NCBI GenBank assembly: GCA_020249925.1
Contig: JADCER010000009.1
Coordinates: 62,001 to 126,000, forward strand
Source: Roseomonas sp.
GTDB taxonomy: Bacteria > Pseudomonadota > Alphaproteobacteria > Acetobacterales > Acetobacteraceae
DNA: 64,000 bases
Direction of reading: 5' to 3'
The position numbers were made by a program, and so were the translations under genes. Positions 1-9,192 of this stretch are shown piece by piece; position 1 is the stretch's first letter; the number at the start of each line of letters is the position of its first letter. The notes below the pieces were generated by a model. That model saw nothing but the letters and a program-made list of their open reading frames with translations, searched no databases and had not been told where the DNA came from.

Positions 1-149
1 CCGGTGCGGTTCAAATCCTCTCGATCCTTCATCCAATGCCCCCATGGGCCGCGCGGGGGCGGCCTGCGGGGGCAAGCTAACGCCCGCCGAGGATCAGGCA
101 AGCGCCGGGGGCCTTCCCCTGGAGCCCGTGACGGTCCACATGAGGGGGC

Positions 150-788
150 ATGTTCCGCCGCGCCTTGCTTGCCGCCCCGCTTTTGCTGCCGCTTCCCGCC
201 CTGGCCCAGAACCAGGCTGCGGCGCTTTCCGAGCGTGATCGGCGCGATATCGCCGCCGTTGAGGCGTATTTGAACCGGCTGACCACGCTCCGCGCGCGGT
301 TTCTGCAAATTGCGCAGAATGGAGCGTCCGCGCAGGGCTGGGCCTATATCTCTCGCCCCGGGCGGATGCGGTTTGATTATGACCCGCCCGAGCCGCTGCT
401 GCTGGTGGCGGATGGCAACCAATTCCTGCTCTATGACCGGGAATTGAAGGCGCCCACCACCCTGCCCACCAGCGCCACGCCGCTTGGGATGCTGCTCCGC
501 CCCGAAATCCGGCTTTCGGGCGATGTCACCATCAGCCGCATCCAGCGCGATGGCGGGTTTCTGCGCATTACCCTGTTCCGCACCAATGACCCGCGCGAGG
601 GGACGCTGACCCTGGTGTTCCAGCCGGAACCGCTGGAATTGCGCCAATGGGCGGTTGTGGATGCCCAGGGGCGCGAGACCCGGGTGACGCTGACGCAGGT
701 TGAAACCGGGATGCCGCTAAATGCGCGCATGTTCCAGTTCAACCATCCGCAGTTTTTTGAACCGGGCGGGGCTGGGGGAAGGCCGTAA
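150..788 (+). CDS. lolA: Outer-membrane lipoprotein carrier protein LolA-like
   Basis: Signal peptide then LolA-like beta-rich protein (RARFLQIAQNG..GWAYISRPGRMRFDYDPPEPLLLVADGNQFLLYD); 212 aa. Confidence 0.9.
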   Translation: MFRRALLAAPLLLPLPALAQNQAAALSERDRRDIAAVEAYLNRLTTLRARFLQIAQNGASAQGWAYISRPGRMRFDYDPPEPLLLVADGNQFLLYDRELKAPTTLPTSATPLGMLLRPEIRLSGDVTISRIQRDGGFLRITLFRTNDPREGTLTLVFQPEPLELRQWAVVDAQGRETRVTLTQVETGMPLNARMFQFNHPQFFEPGGAGGRP

Positions 789-875
789 TCGCCTCGTTTG
801 CCGCCCCGCCCCCCGCGTGCTACCGCCCGGCGCAATCAGGCGGCTTTGCCCGCCCCCGCTTCGAAAGGCTTTGTC

Positions 876-1388
876 ATGTCCGAACAAACCGCCGCCCCTC
901 GGCCCGCCAATGGCCCCGGGCAAATGGCGCCCAGCCCCATTACGCTCAATCTGCAATACACCAAGGACCTATCCTTCGAAGTGCCGGGCGCGCCGCAGAT
1001 TTTCATCAACCTGCGCGAAGCGCCCAAGGTTGACATTGCCCTTGATGTCCAGGCCCGCCGCCTGCAGGAAGGCCAGGAGAATTTTGAGGTTACGCTGCAA
1101 ATCCGCTGCGAAGCCAAGATCGGCACCGAAACCCCGGCTTTCATTGCGGAGCTGGTCTATTGCGGCATTTTCACCCTGAACGGCATCGCGCCCGAGATGA
1201 TGGAACCCGTGCTGCTGGTGGAATGCCCGCGCCTGCTCTTCCCCTTCGCGCGCAATATCCTGGCCGAGGTCACCCGCGATGGCGGCTTCCCGCCCGTGAT
1301 GTTGGCGCCGATTGATTTCGTCGCACTTTGGCAGAATCGCCGCGCGCAGCAGCAGGTCGCCGCCGCCCCTGCCCAAGGAAATGCCTGA
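876..1388 (+). CDS. secB: Protein-export chaperone SecB
   Basis: INLREAPKVDIALDVQARRL..FEVTLQIRCEAKI..LLVECPRLLFPFARNILAEVTRDGGFPPVMLAPIDFVALW is typical SecB; ATG at 876 preferred over the ORF-track start at 798. Confidence 0.95.
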   Translation: MSEQTAAPRPANGPGQMAPSPITLNLQYTKDLSFEVPGAPQIFINLREAPKVDIALDVQARRLQEGQENFEVTLQIRCEAKIGTETPAFIAELVYCGIFTLNGIAPEMMEPVLLVECPRLLFPFARNILAEVTRDGGFPPVMLAPIDFVALWQNRRAQQQVAAAPAQGNA

Positions 1389-1399
1389 ATCTGCCGCTT

Positions 1400-1419
1400 G
1401 GGGGCGAAAAAACGCTCCC
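1400..1419 (+). terminator. Possible hairpin terminator after secB
   Basis: GGGGGCG-AAAAAA-CGCTCCC (one G:T wobble), 12 nt after the secB stop; no clear T-tract. Confidence 0.3.
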
Positions 1420-1459
1420 TTGGGCGCTTTGAACCCTTGACCCCCGGCCCGCGCATGTC

Positions 1460-2590
1460 ATGTGCGGGCGCATGGATCAGATGATGCCCGCACCGCAGCG
1501 CCGCCAGCGCCTGGCCATTGTGCTGTTCAACCTCGGCGGACCCGATGCGCCGGAGAGCGTGCGGCCATTCCTGGTGAACCTGTTCACCGACCCGGCCATT
1601 CTGCGCGTGCCTGGCTTTATCCGCCCCTGGCTTGGCCGGCTGATCGCCTGGCGCCGCACCAAGCCGGCGCAGGAAAACTATGCCGTGCTGGGCGGGCGTT
1701 CGCCGCTTTTGGAACTGACGGAAGAACAGGCGCGCAGCCTGGAAGTGGCCCTGGCTGATGAAGCCGGGACCGAGACGCGCTGCTTTGTTGCCATGCGCTA
1801 TTGGCACCCGATGAGCGATGAATGCGCCCGCGCCGTGAAGGATTGGGCGCCGGATCGCATTTTGCTGGTGCCGCTCTATCCGCAATTTTCCACCACCACC
1901 ACGGGTTCAAGCCTGGTGGCCTGGCAGGATGCCACGCGCAAGATTGGGCTGGATGTGCCGACCACGGCGCTGTGTTGCTGGCATTCGGATCAGGGCTTTG
2001 CGGCGGCCACCGCGCGGCTGGTGCGTGAAGCCTATGCCAAGGCGCGCGCGGAATTGCCGGCTGAAGTGCCGCTCCGCGTATTGTTTTCCGCCCATGGCCT
2101 GCCGGAATCGATTGTGAAGGCGGGCGATCCCTATCAATGGCAGGTGGAACAGACAGTCGCTGCCGTGGTCGCTGAATTGGCGATGCCGGAGCTTGATCAC
2201 ATTGTCTGCTATCAATCGCGCGTCACACCTCAGGTCTGGATCGGGCCTTCCACGGAAGGCGAGATTGAACGCGCGGCGGAAGAAAAGGTGGCGATCCTGA
2301 TCTGCCCCATCGCCTTTGTGTCGGAGCATTCCGAAACCCTGGTGGAATTGGATGTGGAATATCGGGAAGAGGCTGAGCATCTTGGCATTCCCGGCTATTT
2401 CCGCGTGCCGGCGCAGAATAGTGATCCGGCCTTTATCGCATCCCTCGCGCATCTGGTGCGCGGTGCCTTGCAATCCGGGCGCAGCCTGTGTTCCTTTGCC
2501 GGCGGGCGGCAATGCCCGAAGCAGCATCGCGATTGCCCGCATGAAAAGCTGCGCGTGGAAAACCTGACACGCGCCAAAGCCGAGGCATGA
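1460..2590 (+). CDS. hemH: Ferrochelatase
   Basis: VLFNLGGPDAPESVRPFL, RYWHPM, VLFSAHGLPESIVKAGDPY, CPIAFVSEHSETLVELDVEY motifs. ATG at 1472 is an alternative start. Confidence 0.95.
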   Translation: MCGRMDQMMPAPQRRQRLAIVLFNLGGPDAPESVRPFLVNLFTDPAILRVPGFIRPWLGRLIAWRRTKPAQENYAVLGGRSPLLELTEEQARSLEVALADEAGTETRCFVAMRYWHPMSDECARAVKDWAPDRILLVPLYPQFSTTTTGSSLVAWQDATRKIGLDVPTTALCCWHSDQGFAAATARLVREAYAKARAELPAEVPLRVLFSAHGLPESIVKAGDPYQWQVEQTVAAVVAELAMPELDHIVCYQSRVTPQVWIGPSTEGEIERAAEEKVAILICPIAFVSEHSETLVELDVEYREEAEHLGIPGYFRVPAQNSDPAFIASLAHLVRGALQSGRSLCSFAGGRQCPKQHRDCPHEKLRVENLTRAKAEA

Positions 2591-3237
2591 AGCGCCCCGC
2601 CGCCATCCTGTTTGATTGCGATGGTGTACTCGCCGACACCGAATGGGTAGTGAATAAGATTGTGGCGGAGGAAATGACCTGGCGCGGCTGGCCCATGACA
2701 GCGGCCGAAGCGCGGGAGACATTTTTGGGGCTCGCGCTGCCCGATATGCTGCCGCGTATTGAAGCGCGCGTTGGGCTGCTGCCGCCCGATTGGGCGCAGG
2801 AAATCTCGACCCTGATCGCGCGGCGCATGGCGGAAGAAACGCTGGCCATTCCTGGCGCGATAGACGCGGTGCGTGCCTTTGCTGCGGCGGGTGTGCCGGT
2901 GGCGGTGGCTTCGAATTCCTCGCGGTTTGAATTGGCGGCGAAGATGCGGAGCCTAGGCTTGGCGCAGATTTTCGCCGGGCGGGTGTTTTCCTTTGAGGAT
3001 GTGCCGCGCCCGAAACCCTGGCCGGATATCTATCTGGCGGCGGCGGCGGCTTGCGGTGCGGCGCCTGAGGATTGCGTGGTGATTGAAGACAGCGTGCCCG
3101 GCGTGCGCGCGGGCCGTGCGGCGGGATGCCGCGTGCTGGGTTTTTGCCATGAAAGCCCGGCTGCGGTGCTGGCGGCGCATGGGGCGGAGCCATTTGCGGA
3201 TATGGCGGCGCTGCCGGGGTTGTTGTTGGGGGGATGA
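2587..3237 (+). CDS. HAD-superfamily phosphatase (GPH/beta-phosphoglucomutase-like)
   Basis: AILFDCDGVLADTE motif I, ASNSSR motif II, PKPWPDIYL..VVIEDSVPGVRAGRAAG motif III/IV; ATGA overlap with hemH. Confidence 0.9.
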   Translation: MKRPAAILFDCDGVLADTEWVVNKIVAEEMTWRGWPMTAAEARETFLGLALPDMLPRIEARVGLLPPDWAQEISTLIARRMAEETLAIPGAIDAVRAFAAAGVPVAVASNSSRFELAAKMRSLGLAQIFAGRVFSFEDVPRPKPWPDIYLAAAAACGAAPEDCVVIEDSVPGVRAGRAAGCRVLGFCHESPAAVLAAHGAEPFADMAALPGLLLGG

Positions 3238-3301
3238 GCGGTGATTCCCCGGCTGCGGAATACGCGATAAACTTGTCCGATAAGTTTGAAGAGGAAGGCC
3301 C

Positions 3302-3850
3302 ATGACCCTGGCGCAATGGTTCAGCTTCAATGGCCGCATCAGCCGCAAGACCTGGTGGATTTTCTATTTCCTCATCCCGATCGGCATCAACATCGCCGCC
3401 ACCGCGATCGAGGCGCAATTCCTGGGCTTCGGGGATGCCGTGCCGGACCATGCGGGCATGGGCAGTATGGGCATGGGGCCCATTGGCATCATCGCCGCTG
3501 TGGGCGGGCTTTGGGTGACCCTGGCCGGACAGGCGAAGCGTTGGCATGACCGGGACAAATCCGCCTGGTGGGTCTTGGTCTATTTCATCCCCCTGATCGG
3601 CTGGCTTTGGTCCTTCATCGTCGCGGGCTTTCTGCGCGGCACGCCTGGCTATAATCGCTTCGGCCCTGACCCGCTGGCGCCGGAGCTTCCTCCCGGAGGC
3701 TATGGCGGTGGCTATCAGCCGCCCTATCCACCGCAGGCGCCGGGGGGATGGCAGCCGCAAGGCCCCCCGCCGCCGCCTTCTGGGGGTTGGGGCGCACCGC
3801 CTCCGCCGCCTCAGGGCGGCGGCAGCGTGCCGCCCATCCGCCGGGGCTGA
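3302..3850 (+). CDS. DUF805 membrane protein with Pro/Gly-rich C-terminal tail
   Basis: WFSFNGRISRKTWWIFYFLIPIGINI..AKRWHDRDKSAWWVLVYFIPLIGWLW..GFLRGTPGYNRFGPDP typical of DUF805; tail GGYGGGYQPPYPPQAPGGWQPQGPPPPP. Confidence 0.85.
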   Translation: MTLAQWFSFNGRISRKTWWIFYFLIPIGINIAATAIEAQFLGFGDAVPDHAGMGSMGMGPIGIIAAVGGLWVTLAGQAKRWHDRDKSAWWVLVYFIPLIGWLWSFIVAGFLRGTPGYNRFGPDPLAPELPPGGYGGGYQPPYPPQAPGGWQPQGPPPPPSGGWGAPPPPPQGGGSVPPIRRG

Positions 3851-3899
3851 ACCGCGCAGCGCGATTTCCCTGGCGCGCTTTCCGCGTTAAGGAGTCCGC

Positions 3900-5588
3900 G
3901 TGCCCGATACCTCTCCGCCGCTCGATCGCCTTTCCGAAGCTGAGGCTCAGCCGGAACAGGCAAAGCGCGGCTTCTCCCCGCTGCTCAGGCGCATTCTGCT
4001 GCTGAATGCGCTGCCGCCGGCCTTGCTGGCGGCGTCCCTGCTCTACCTCGACCAATATCAGAACGCGCTTTTGGGCGCGGAGGTTGAGGCCATGCGTACC
4101 CAAGCGCGCATCTATGCCGGCGCCATTGCCGAAGCCGCGGTGCGGCCGGAAGGCGAACGCTATGTGCTGCAATTGGAAGCGGCGCGGCCCTTGCTCAGGC
4201 GCCTGGTGGACCCTTCGCCCAATACCCAGGCGCGGTTATTGGACACGGCCGGCCTGCTGGTCGCCGATAGCCGGATTCGTGATGGTGTAGGCGGCGCCGT
4301 TATTGCCGAACCCTTGCCGCCGCCGGAACCGCGCGGCGCGCTGACCTCCACCGTGGCAGGCATTTACGAAAGGATGGTCGGCATGTTCCCCGCGCTGCTG
4401 CGCGGGCGCGGTGGCCCGGGCATGGTGGTGGATAGCGCGCCCGATGCGCCGGATTTCGATTGGCAGCCCGATCTTGGCCCTGATCGGCGCGAAGAATTGC
4501 GCATGGCGCTGGAAGGCGGCGTCACCCCCTATATCCGCCGCAGCGCCGATGGCCGCCTGCTGGTGAGTGTCGCGGAACCGGCGCGGCGCGGTACGCAGAG
4601 TGTCGGCATTGTGCTGCTGACGCGTGAAGCGCGCGAAGTGGATCGGCGGCTCTTTGAAATCCGCGCTTCCGTGCTGCTGCTTTTTGCGACCGCGCTGATC
4701 CTGACGGTGGCACTTTCGCTTTATCTGTCCCGCACCATCGCCACGCCAATGCTTGACCTGGCGCGCGCCACGCAACGCATCCGCGAAGGTGAAGGCCGCG
4801 CGCAATCCGTGCCGGATGCGCTGCTGAAGCGCAATGATGAGATCGGCGTGTTGGCGCGGGACTTACAAAATTCCGCGCGCGCGCTTTGGTCGCGCATTGA
4901 CGCCAATGAACGCTTCGCCGCCGATGTGGCGCATGAATTGCGCAATCCGCTGACGAGTGTGCGGAGCGCCATTGAAACCCTCCGCCGTGTGGAAGACCCC
5001 GCCAGCCGCAACCGCTTGCTTGCGATCATTGCCGATGATGCGGTGCGCATGGATCGGCTGATTGGCGATATCAGCGATTCATCGCGCGTGGATGCGGAAT
5101 TGTCGCGCACCATTTCAACGCCGGTCGATATCGCGCCGATCCTCTCCGCGCTTGCCGATCTGCACGGCGCAACACGGGCCGAGGATGACCCGGTGGTGCT
5201 GCTGGAAGCGGAAGCGGGGCCGCTGGTGGTGCGCGGTGTGGAAGGGCGCATTGTGCAGGTATTCCGCAACCTTCTGGGTAATGCGCTTTCCTTCAGCCCG
5301 CCGCATGGCACGGTGAAGGTCAGCGCGCGCCATGCCGGCCCGATGATAGAAATTGTGGTGGAAGACCAAGGTCCTGGCATTCCCGAACAGAAGCTTGAGA
5401 GCATTTTTGAGCGTTTCTATTCCGAACGCCCAAGCGGTGAACGCTTCGGCCAGCATTCCGGTCTTGGGCTTTCCATCAGCCGGCAGATTGTGGAGGGCCT
5501 GCGCGGGCGGATTTCAGCCGAGAATATCCGGGACGCGAGCGGTGCCGTCACCGGTGCGCGCTTTACGGTGCTGCTGCCAGCCGGCTGA
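3900..5588 (+). CDS. Sensor histidine kinase, ChvG-like (stimulus-sensing domain, HAMP, HisKA, HATPase)
   Basis: GTG start; two TM segments; H-box FAADVAHELRNPLTSVRSAIETL; ATPase boxes VEDQGPGIPEQKLESIFERFYSERP..HSGLGLSISRQIVEG. Confidence 0.85.
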   Translation: MPDTSPPLDRLSEAEAQPEQAKRGFSPLLRRILLLNALPPALLAASLLYLDQYQNALLGAEVEAMRTQARIYAGAIAEAAVRPEGERYVLQLEAARPLLRRLVDPSPNTQARLLDTAGLLVADSRIRDGVGGAVIAEPLPPPEPRGALTSTVAGIYERMVGMFPALLRGRGGPGMVVDSAPDAPDFDWQPDLGPDRREELRMALEGGVTPYIRRSADGRLLVSVAEPARRGTQSVGIVLLTREAREVDRRLFEIRASVLLLFATALILTVALSLYLSRTIATPMLDLARATQRIREGEGRAQSVPDALLKRNDEIGVLARDLQNSARALWSRIDANERFAADVAHELRNPLTSVRSAIETLRRVEDPASRNRLLAIIADDAVRMDRLIGDISDSSRVDAELSRTISTPVDIAPILSALADLHGATRAEDDPVVLLEAEAGPLVVRGVEGRIVQVFRNLLGNALSFSPPHGTVKVSARHAGPMIEIVVEDQGPGIPEQKLESIFERFYSERPSGERFGQHSGLGLSISRQIVEGLRGRISAENIRDASGAVTGARFTVLLPAG

Positions 5589-5657
5589 TTCCGCTTCCCA
5601 GACCAGGCTTTCATGTTAGGCTTCCCGACAAGAAACCAATAACGGGAGGGTCAAGGC

Positions 5658-6629
5658 ATGATCACGCGCAGAAGCATGATGGCGGCGGGGGCAGTAGCGC
5701 TGGCCGCACCCGCGGTACGGGCGCAGGGGAGCTGGCCGGATAAGCCCTTGCGCTTTGTGATCGGCGGCGCAGCGGGCGGGGTTTCCGATATTTTTCTCCG
5801 CATGATGGAAAACCGGCTGCGCGAAAGGCTCGGCCAGCCCATGATCATCGACCCGCGCCCCGGGGCGGGCGGCATGGTGGGGGCGGAAGTCGCGGCGCGT
5901 GCCGCACCAGACGGCTATACCTATTACGTCAATCACATCGCCTCACACGGGATTGGGCCCACACTGTATCGGCGGCTTTCCTTTGATCCGCTCAGGGATT
6001 TGCCAGGGGTTGCGCGCATTGCCGCCATGCCGAATGTGCTGATCATCAAGGGTGACAGCCCGATCAGATCGGTCGCGGAACTGGTCGCCTTCTGCAAGGC
6101 CAATCCGGCGCGGGCGAATTTTTCCTCGGCCGGGTCGGGCACATCTTCGCATCTTTCCGGGTTGCTGTTTGGCATGCGCATGGGGATTGAGGTGACGCAT
6201 GTGCCGTATCGTGGCACCGCGCCTTCCATGGCGGCGGTGATGAATGGCGAAACGCTATTCGCGATTGATAACGCGCCGGCATCGCGCCAGCAGGTATTGG
6301 GGGGCTTGCTGAAAGCGCTTGGCGTTTCAACTGCTGCGCGTTCCAGCACCATGCCGGAAGTGCCAAGCCTGCAGGAACAGGGCGTGCCGAATTTCGATGT
6401 TGCTTCCTGGTATGGCATTGCAGCGCCCGCCGCCGTGCCGGCCGCCATTCGCGAAAGGCTGGGGGCAGAGGTGGTGGCCGCGCTCAATGATCCCGCCATT
6501 GCGCAGCGCGTGCGCGATTATGGGGCGGAGCCCTGGCCGCTCGGCCCCGCAGAATACGATGCCTTCATGCGCCGAGAGGTTGAAATCTGGGCGCCGGTGG
6601 TGCGCGCTTCCGGGGCGCAGATAGACTAG
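5658..6629 (+). CDS. Bug/TctC-family tripartite tricarboxylate transporter substrate-binding protein
   Basis: Signal peptide; WPDKPLRFVIGGAAGG..DPRPGAGGMVGAEVAARAAPDGYTY, THVPYRGTAPSMAAVMNGE. Confidence 0.9.
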   Translation: MITRRSMMAAGAVALAAPAVRAQGSWPDKPLRFVIGGAAGGVSDIFLRMMENRLRERLGQPMIIDPRPGAGGMVGAEVAARAAPDGYTYYVNHIASHGIGPTLYRRLSFDPLRDLPGVARIAAMPNVLIIKGDSPIRSVAELVAFCKANPARANFSSAGSGTSSHLSGLLFGMRMGIEVTHVPYRGTAPSMAAVMNGETLFAIDNAPASRQQVLGGLLKALGVSTAARSSTMPEVPSLQEQGVPNFDVASWYGIAAPAAVPAAIRERLGAEVVAALNDPAIAQRVRDYGAEPWPLGPAEYDAFMRREVEIWAPVVRASGAQID

Positions 6630-6679
6630 CCACACGGCAGTATCGCCAAGCCGCTTTGGGCACGGCATAAGCGGGCGCC

Positions 6680-8350
6680 GTGACCGAAGCGCCCACCCTG
6701 CCGCGACGCATCGCCTTTCTTGCCTTGGCCTTGGCCATCATGGCCGGGCTGTTCTGGCTTGCCTGGGCAACGCTCGCGCCCGGTGGCTGGACACTGCCTG
6801 AAATCCTGATCCTGATCTGTATTGCGGGCACTTTGCCCTGGGCCGCGCTGTCGGCCGGCAATGCGCTGATCGGGCTTGGCCTATTGCTGTTCACGCGCGA
6901 TCCTGTCGCCGCTGTCTTGCCCGCGCTTGCCGCCGCGCGGCCTGGCATCCCGCGAGGCCGCACCGCCATTGCCATCTGCATCCGGCGCGAAGACATGGCG
7001 CTGGTGCTGCCGCCACTGGCGCGTTTGCTGTCGGGCCTTGCGGCCGCCGGTGCGGCGGAGCGGTTTTCGCTCTGGTTCCTGTCGGACACGCCCGAAGGCG
7101 CTGATGCGCTGGCCGAAGAAGCCGCCTGCCGCGCCTTTGCCGCCGCGCAGCCGATTGCGACCCATTACCGGCGCCGCGCGCAAAATACCGGCTTCAAATC
7201 CGGCAATGTGATGGAGTTTCTGGACCAACACGCGGCTGGGCATGAATTCATGCTGTGCCTGGATGCAGATTCGGAAATGACGGCGGATGCCGTGCTGCGC
7301 CTGGTTGCTTGCATGGAAGCGGACCCGAAGCTCGCGATCCTGCAACAGCTTATTCATGGCAGGCCGACCAAGGCAGGATTTCCGCGACTGTTTCAATTCG
7401 GCATGCGCCACGGCATGCGCGCCTGGGCCATGGGACAAGCCTGGTGGCAGGGGGATGAGGGGCCCTATTGGGGGCATAACGCTGTCATCCGCATCGCGCC
7501 CTTTCGCACCCATGCGCGGCTGGAAACCCTGCCCGATGGGTCGCATATTCTCTCGCATGATCAGGTGGAGGCAACGCGCTTGCACGCCGCCGGCTGGAAG
7601 GTGCGCGTGCTGCCCGATGATGCCGGCAGCAGCGAAGGCAATCCGCCAAGCTATAGTGATTTCATCACGCGTGATCTGCGTTGGGCTGCGGGCAATATGC
7701 AGTATCTGGCGCTGCTGCGCCTGCCGGGCCTGACCCCGATGGCGCGCTGGCAATTGATCCAGGCAATTCTGTTGTTTTTGAGCGCGCCGTTTTATGTCGC
7801 GATCCTCTTGCTCGCGGCGTGGAATGGCCTTGGCGGTGGGGGTGATACCACGCCGATTGGCGCCTTGCTCGCGCTGCTCATCGCAGGTTGGTGCTGCCAT
7901 TATGCCGCAAAGCTTGCTGGTTACGCCGAGGTTCTGCTGAAGCCCGATCTTGCCGCACGCTATGGCGGGCGTGCGCAATTCCTGCGCGGCGCTTTGACGG
8001 AAATGGTCTTCACCGCCTTCATGGAACCGGCGCGGTTGATGAGCCAATGCCTGTTTCTGCTCGCGATGCCCTTCGGTATGCGCATGGGCTGGGCGCCGCA
8101 AAATCGCAGCGAACGCGGCATTGGGTTTGCGGATGCGCTCAAGCAATTCTGGGCGCCGACGCTTGCAGGCTTGGTGCTGACCTTCGTTTTTGCGGCGGTA
8201 TCCTTCACCGCGCTGCTCATCGCCGCACCCGTCCTGATCAGCCTGCTTGGCGTTATTCCCTTTGCCATGCTGACCGCCGATGCGCGGTTTTCTGCCTGGC
8301 TGGTCAGGCAGCGCATTTGCGCGCTGCCCGAGGAATTACACGCCAATTAA
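6680..8350 (+). CDS. opgH: Glucans biosynthesis glucosyltransferase OpgH/MdoH
   Basis: GTG start; RRAQNTGFKSGNVMEFLDQ, MLCLDADSEMTADAVLRLV, WGHNAVIRIAPF, SHDQVEATRLHAAGWKVRVLP, RDLRWAAGNMQYL; multiple TM helices. Confidence 0.92.
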   Translation: MTEAPTLPRRIAFLALALAIMAGLFWLAWATLAPGGWTLPEILILICIAGTLPWAALSAGNALIGLGLLLFTRDPVAAVLPALAAARPGIPRGRTAIAICIRREDMALVLPPLARLLSGLAAAGAAERFSLWFLSDTPEGADALAEEAACRAFAAAQPIATHYRRRAQNTGFKSGNVMEFLDQHAAGHEFMLCLDADSEMTADAVLRLVACMEADPKLAILQQLIHGRPTKAGFPRLFQFGMRHGMRAWAMGQAWWQGDEGPYWGHNAVIRIAPFRTHARLETLPDGSHILSHDQVEATRLHAAGWKVRVLPDDAGSSEGNPPSYSDFITRDLRWAAGNMQYLALLRLPGLTPMARWQLIQAILLFLSAPFYVAILLLAAWNGLGGGGDTTPIGALLALLIAGWCCHYAAKLAGYAEVLLKPDLAARYGGRAQFLRGALTEMVFTAFMEPARLMSQCLFLLAMPFGMRMGWAPQNRSERGIGFADALKQFWAPTLAGLVLTFVFAAVSFTALLIAAPVLISLLGVIPFAMLTADARFSAWLVRQRICALPEELHAN

Positions 8351-9180
8351 TGCGCCGCGAAAATCGCGCAGGGTGCCCGGCGCAAGAGATGCTTGGTGGC
8401 GGAACCGGTGAATAGGGCGCGGAGCCCCGTATGTTCATAAGCGCCCATCACCAACATCCCCGCCGGCATGGCAGAGGCTTCCGCCAAAAGCGCTTCCACC
8501 GGATGCGAGCCGATCACGGGCAGGGGCTTCGCATGTACATCATGGCGCTGCAGGAAACCCGCCGCGGTGCCGGCCAGGGCAGCGGCTTTCGCCTCATCAT
8601 CCGCGACACTCAACACCGTGGCACCGCCGCGCCCAAGACCAAGTAGCGCGAAAAGCTGTACGGCACGCAGCGCCCCGGGGGAGCCATCAAAAGCGACCAA
8701 GGCGGCGGCCGCGGGATCAAAACGCGCGCCGGGGGGCACCACCAGCAGCGGGCGCGTGCGGTCATGCAACAGCGCCTCAATCGTGGGGGAAAGCCCGTCT
8801 TCGGCTTCTTCGCGCCCCAAGGTTGAATCGCGCCCCACAACCAGCATGTCATGCGCGCCAGCGGCCCCAAGCAGGGCTTCGGCCGGGGAGGAATCCAGGG
8901 TTTCCAGGGAATAGGGCACGCCATCAGCGGCCTGATGCAAAGCGGCCACGGCCTCAGCCGCCGCGGCCTCAGCCTGGCGGAGCAAGGCAGCGTCACGCCT
9001 TTCCTTGAAGGCCGCAGCGCCAGGCGGCACGGCTTCATGCGCGCCGGTGAGGCCAGGGCGATCCATCAGGATCGCTGCCGTCAGCGCCGCACCAGTATGG
9101 CGCGCGAGCGCGAGGGCGTAATCCCGCGCGGCGATGGCGCCTTCCGTATCATCCAGGGCCAGCAGAATGCTGCGCAACAT
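8347..9180 (-). CDS. Universal stress protein (tandem UspA domains)
   Basis: MLRSILLALDDTEGAIAARDYALALARHTGA.. second domain ALVAFDGSPGALRAVQLFALL..GMLVMGAYEHTGLRALFTGSATKHLLRRAPCAIFAAH. Confidence 0.88.
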   Translation of the reverse strand: MLRSILLALDDTEGAIAARDYALALARHTGAALTAAILMDRPGLTGAHEAVPPGAAAFKERRDAALLRQAEAAAAEAVAALHQAADGVPYSLETLDSSPAEALLGAAGAHDMLVVGRDSTLGREEAEDGLSPTIEALLHDRTRPLLVVPPGARFDPAAAALVAFDGSPGALRAVQLFALLGLGRGGATVLSVADDEAKAAALAGTAAGFLQRHDVHAKPLPVIGSHPVEALLAEASAMPAGMLVMGAYEHTGLRALFTGSATKHLLRRAPCAIFAAH

Positions 9181-9192
9181 GGCTATGCTCCC

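Noticed and set aside
1-35. Possible 3' end of a tRNA (GGTTCAAATCC T-loop-like)
   Set aside because: Only 2-3 of 5 T-stem pairs form and the rest of the molecule would lie outside the window; not supportable.
1907-3760. 617-aa minus-strand ORF across hemH/HAD/DUF805
   Set aside because: Spurious mirror frame of well-supported plus-strand genes; low-complexity Arg/Pro/Ala composition.
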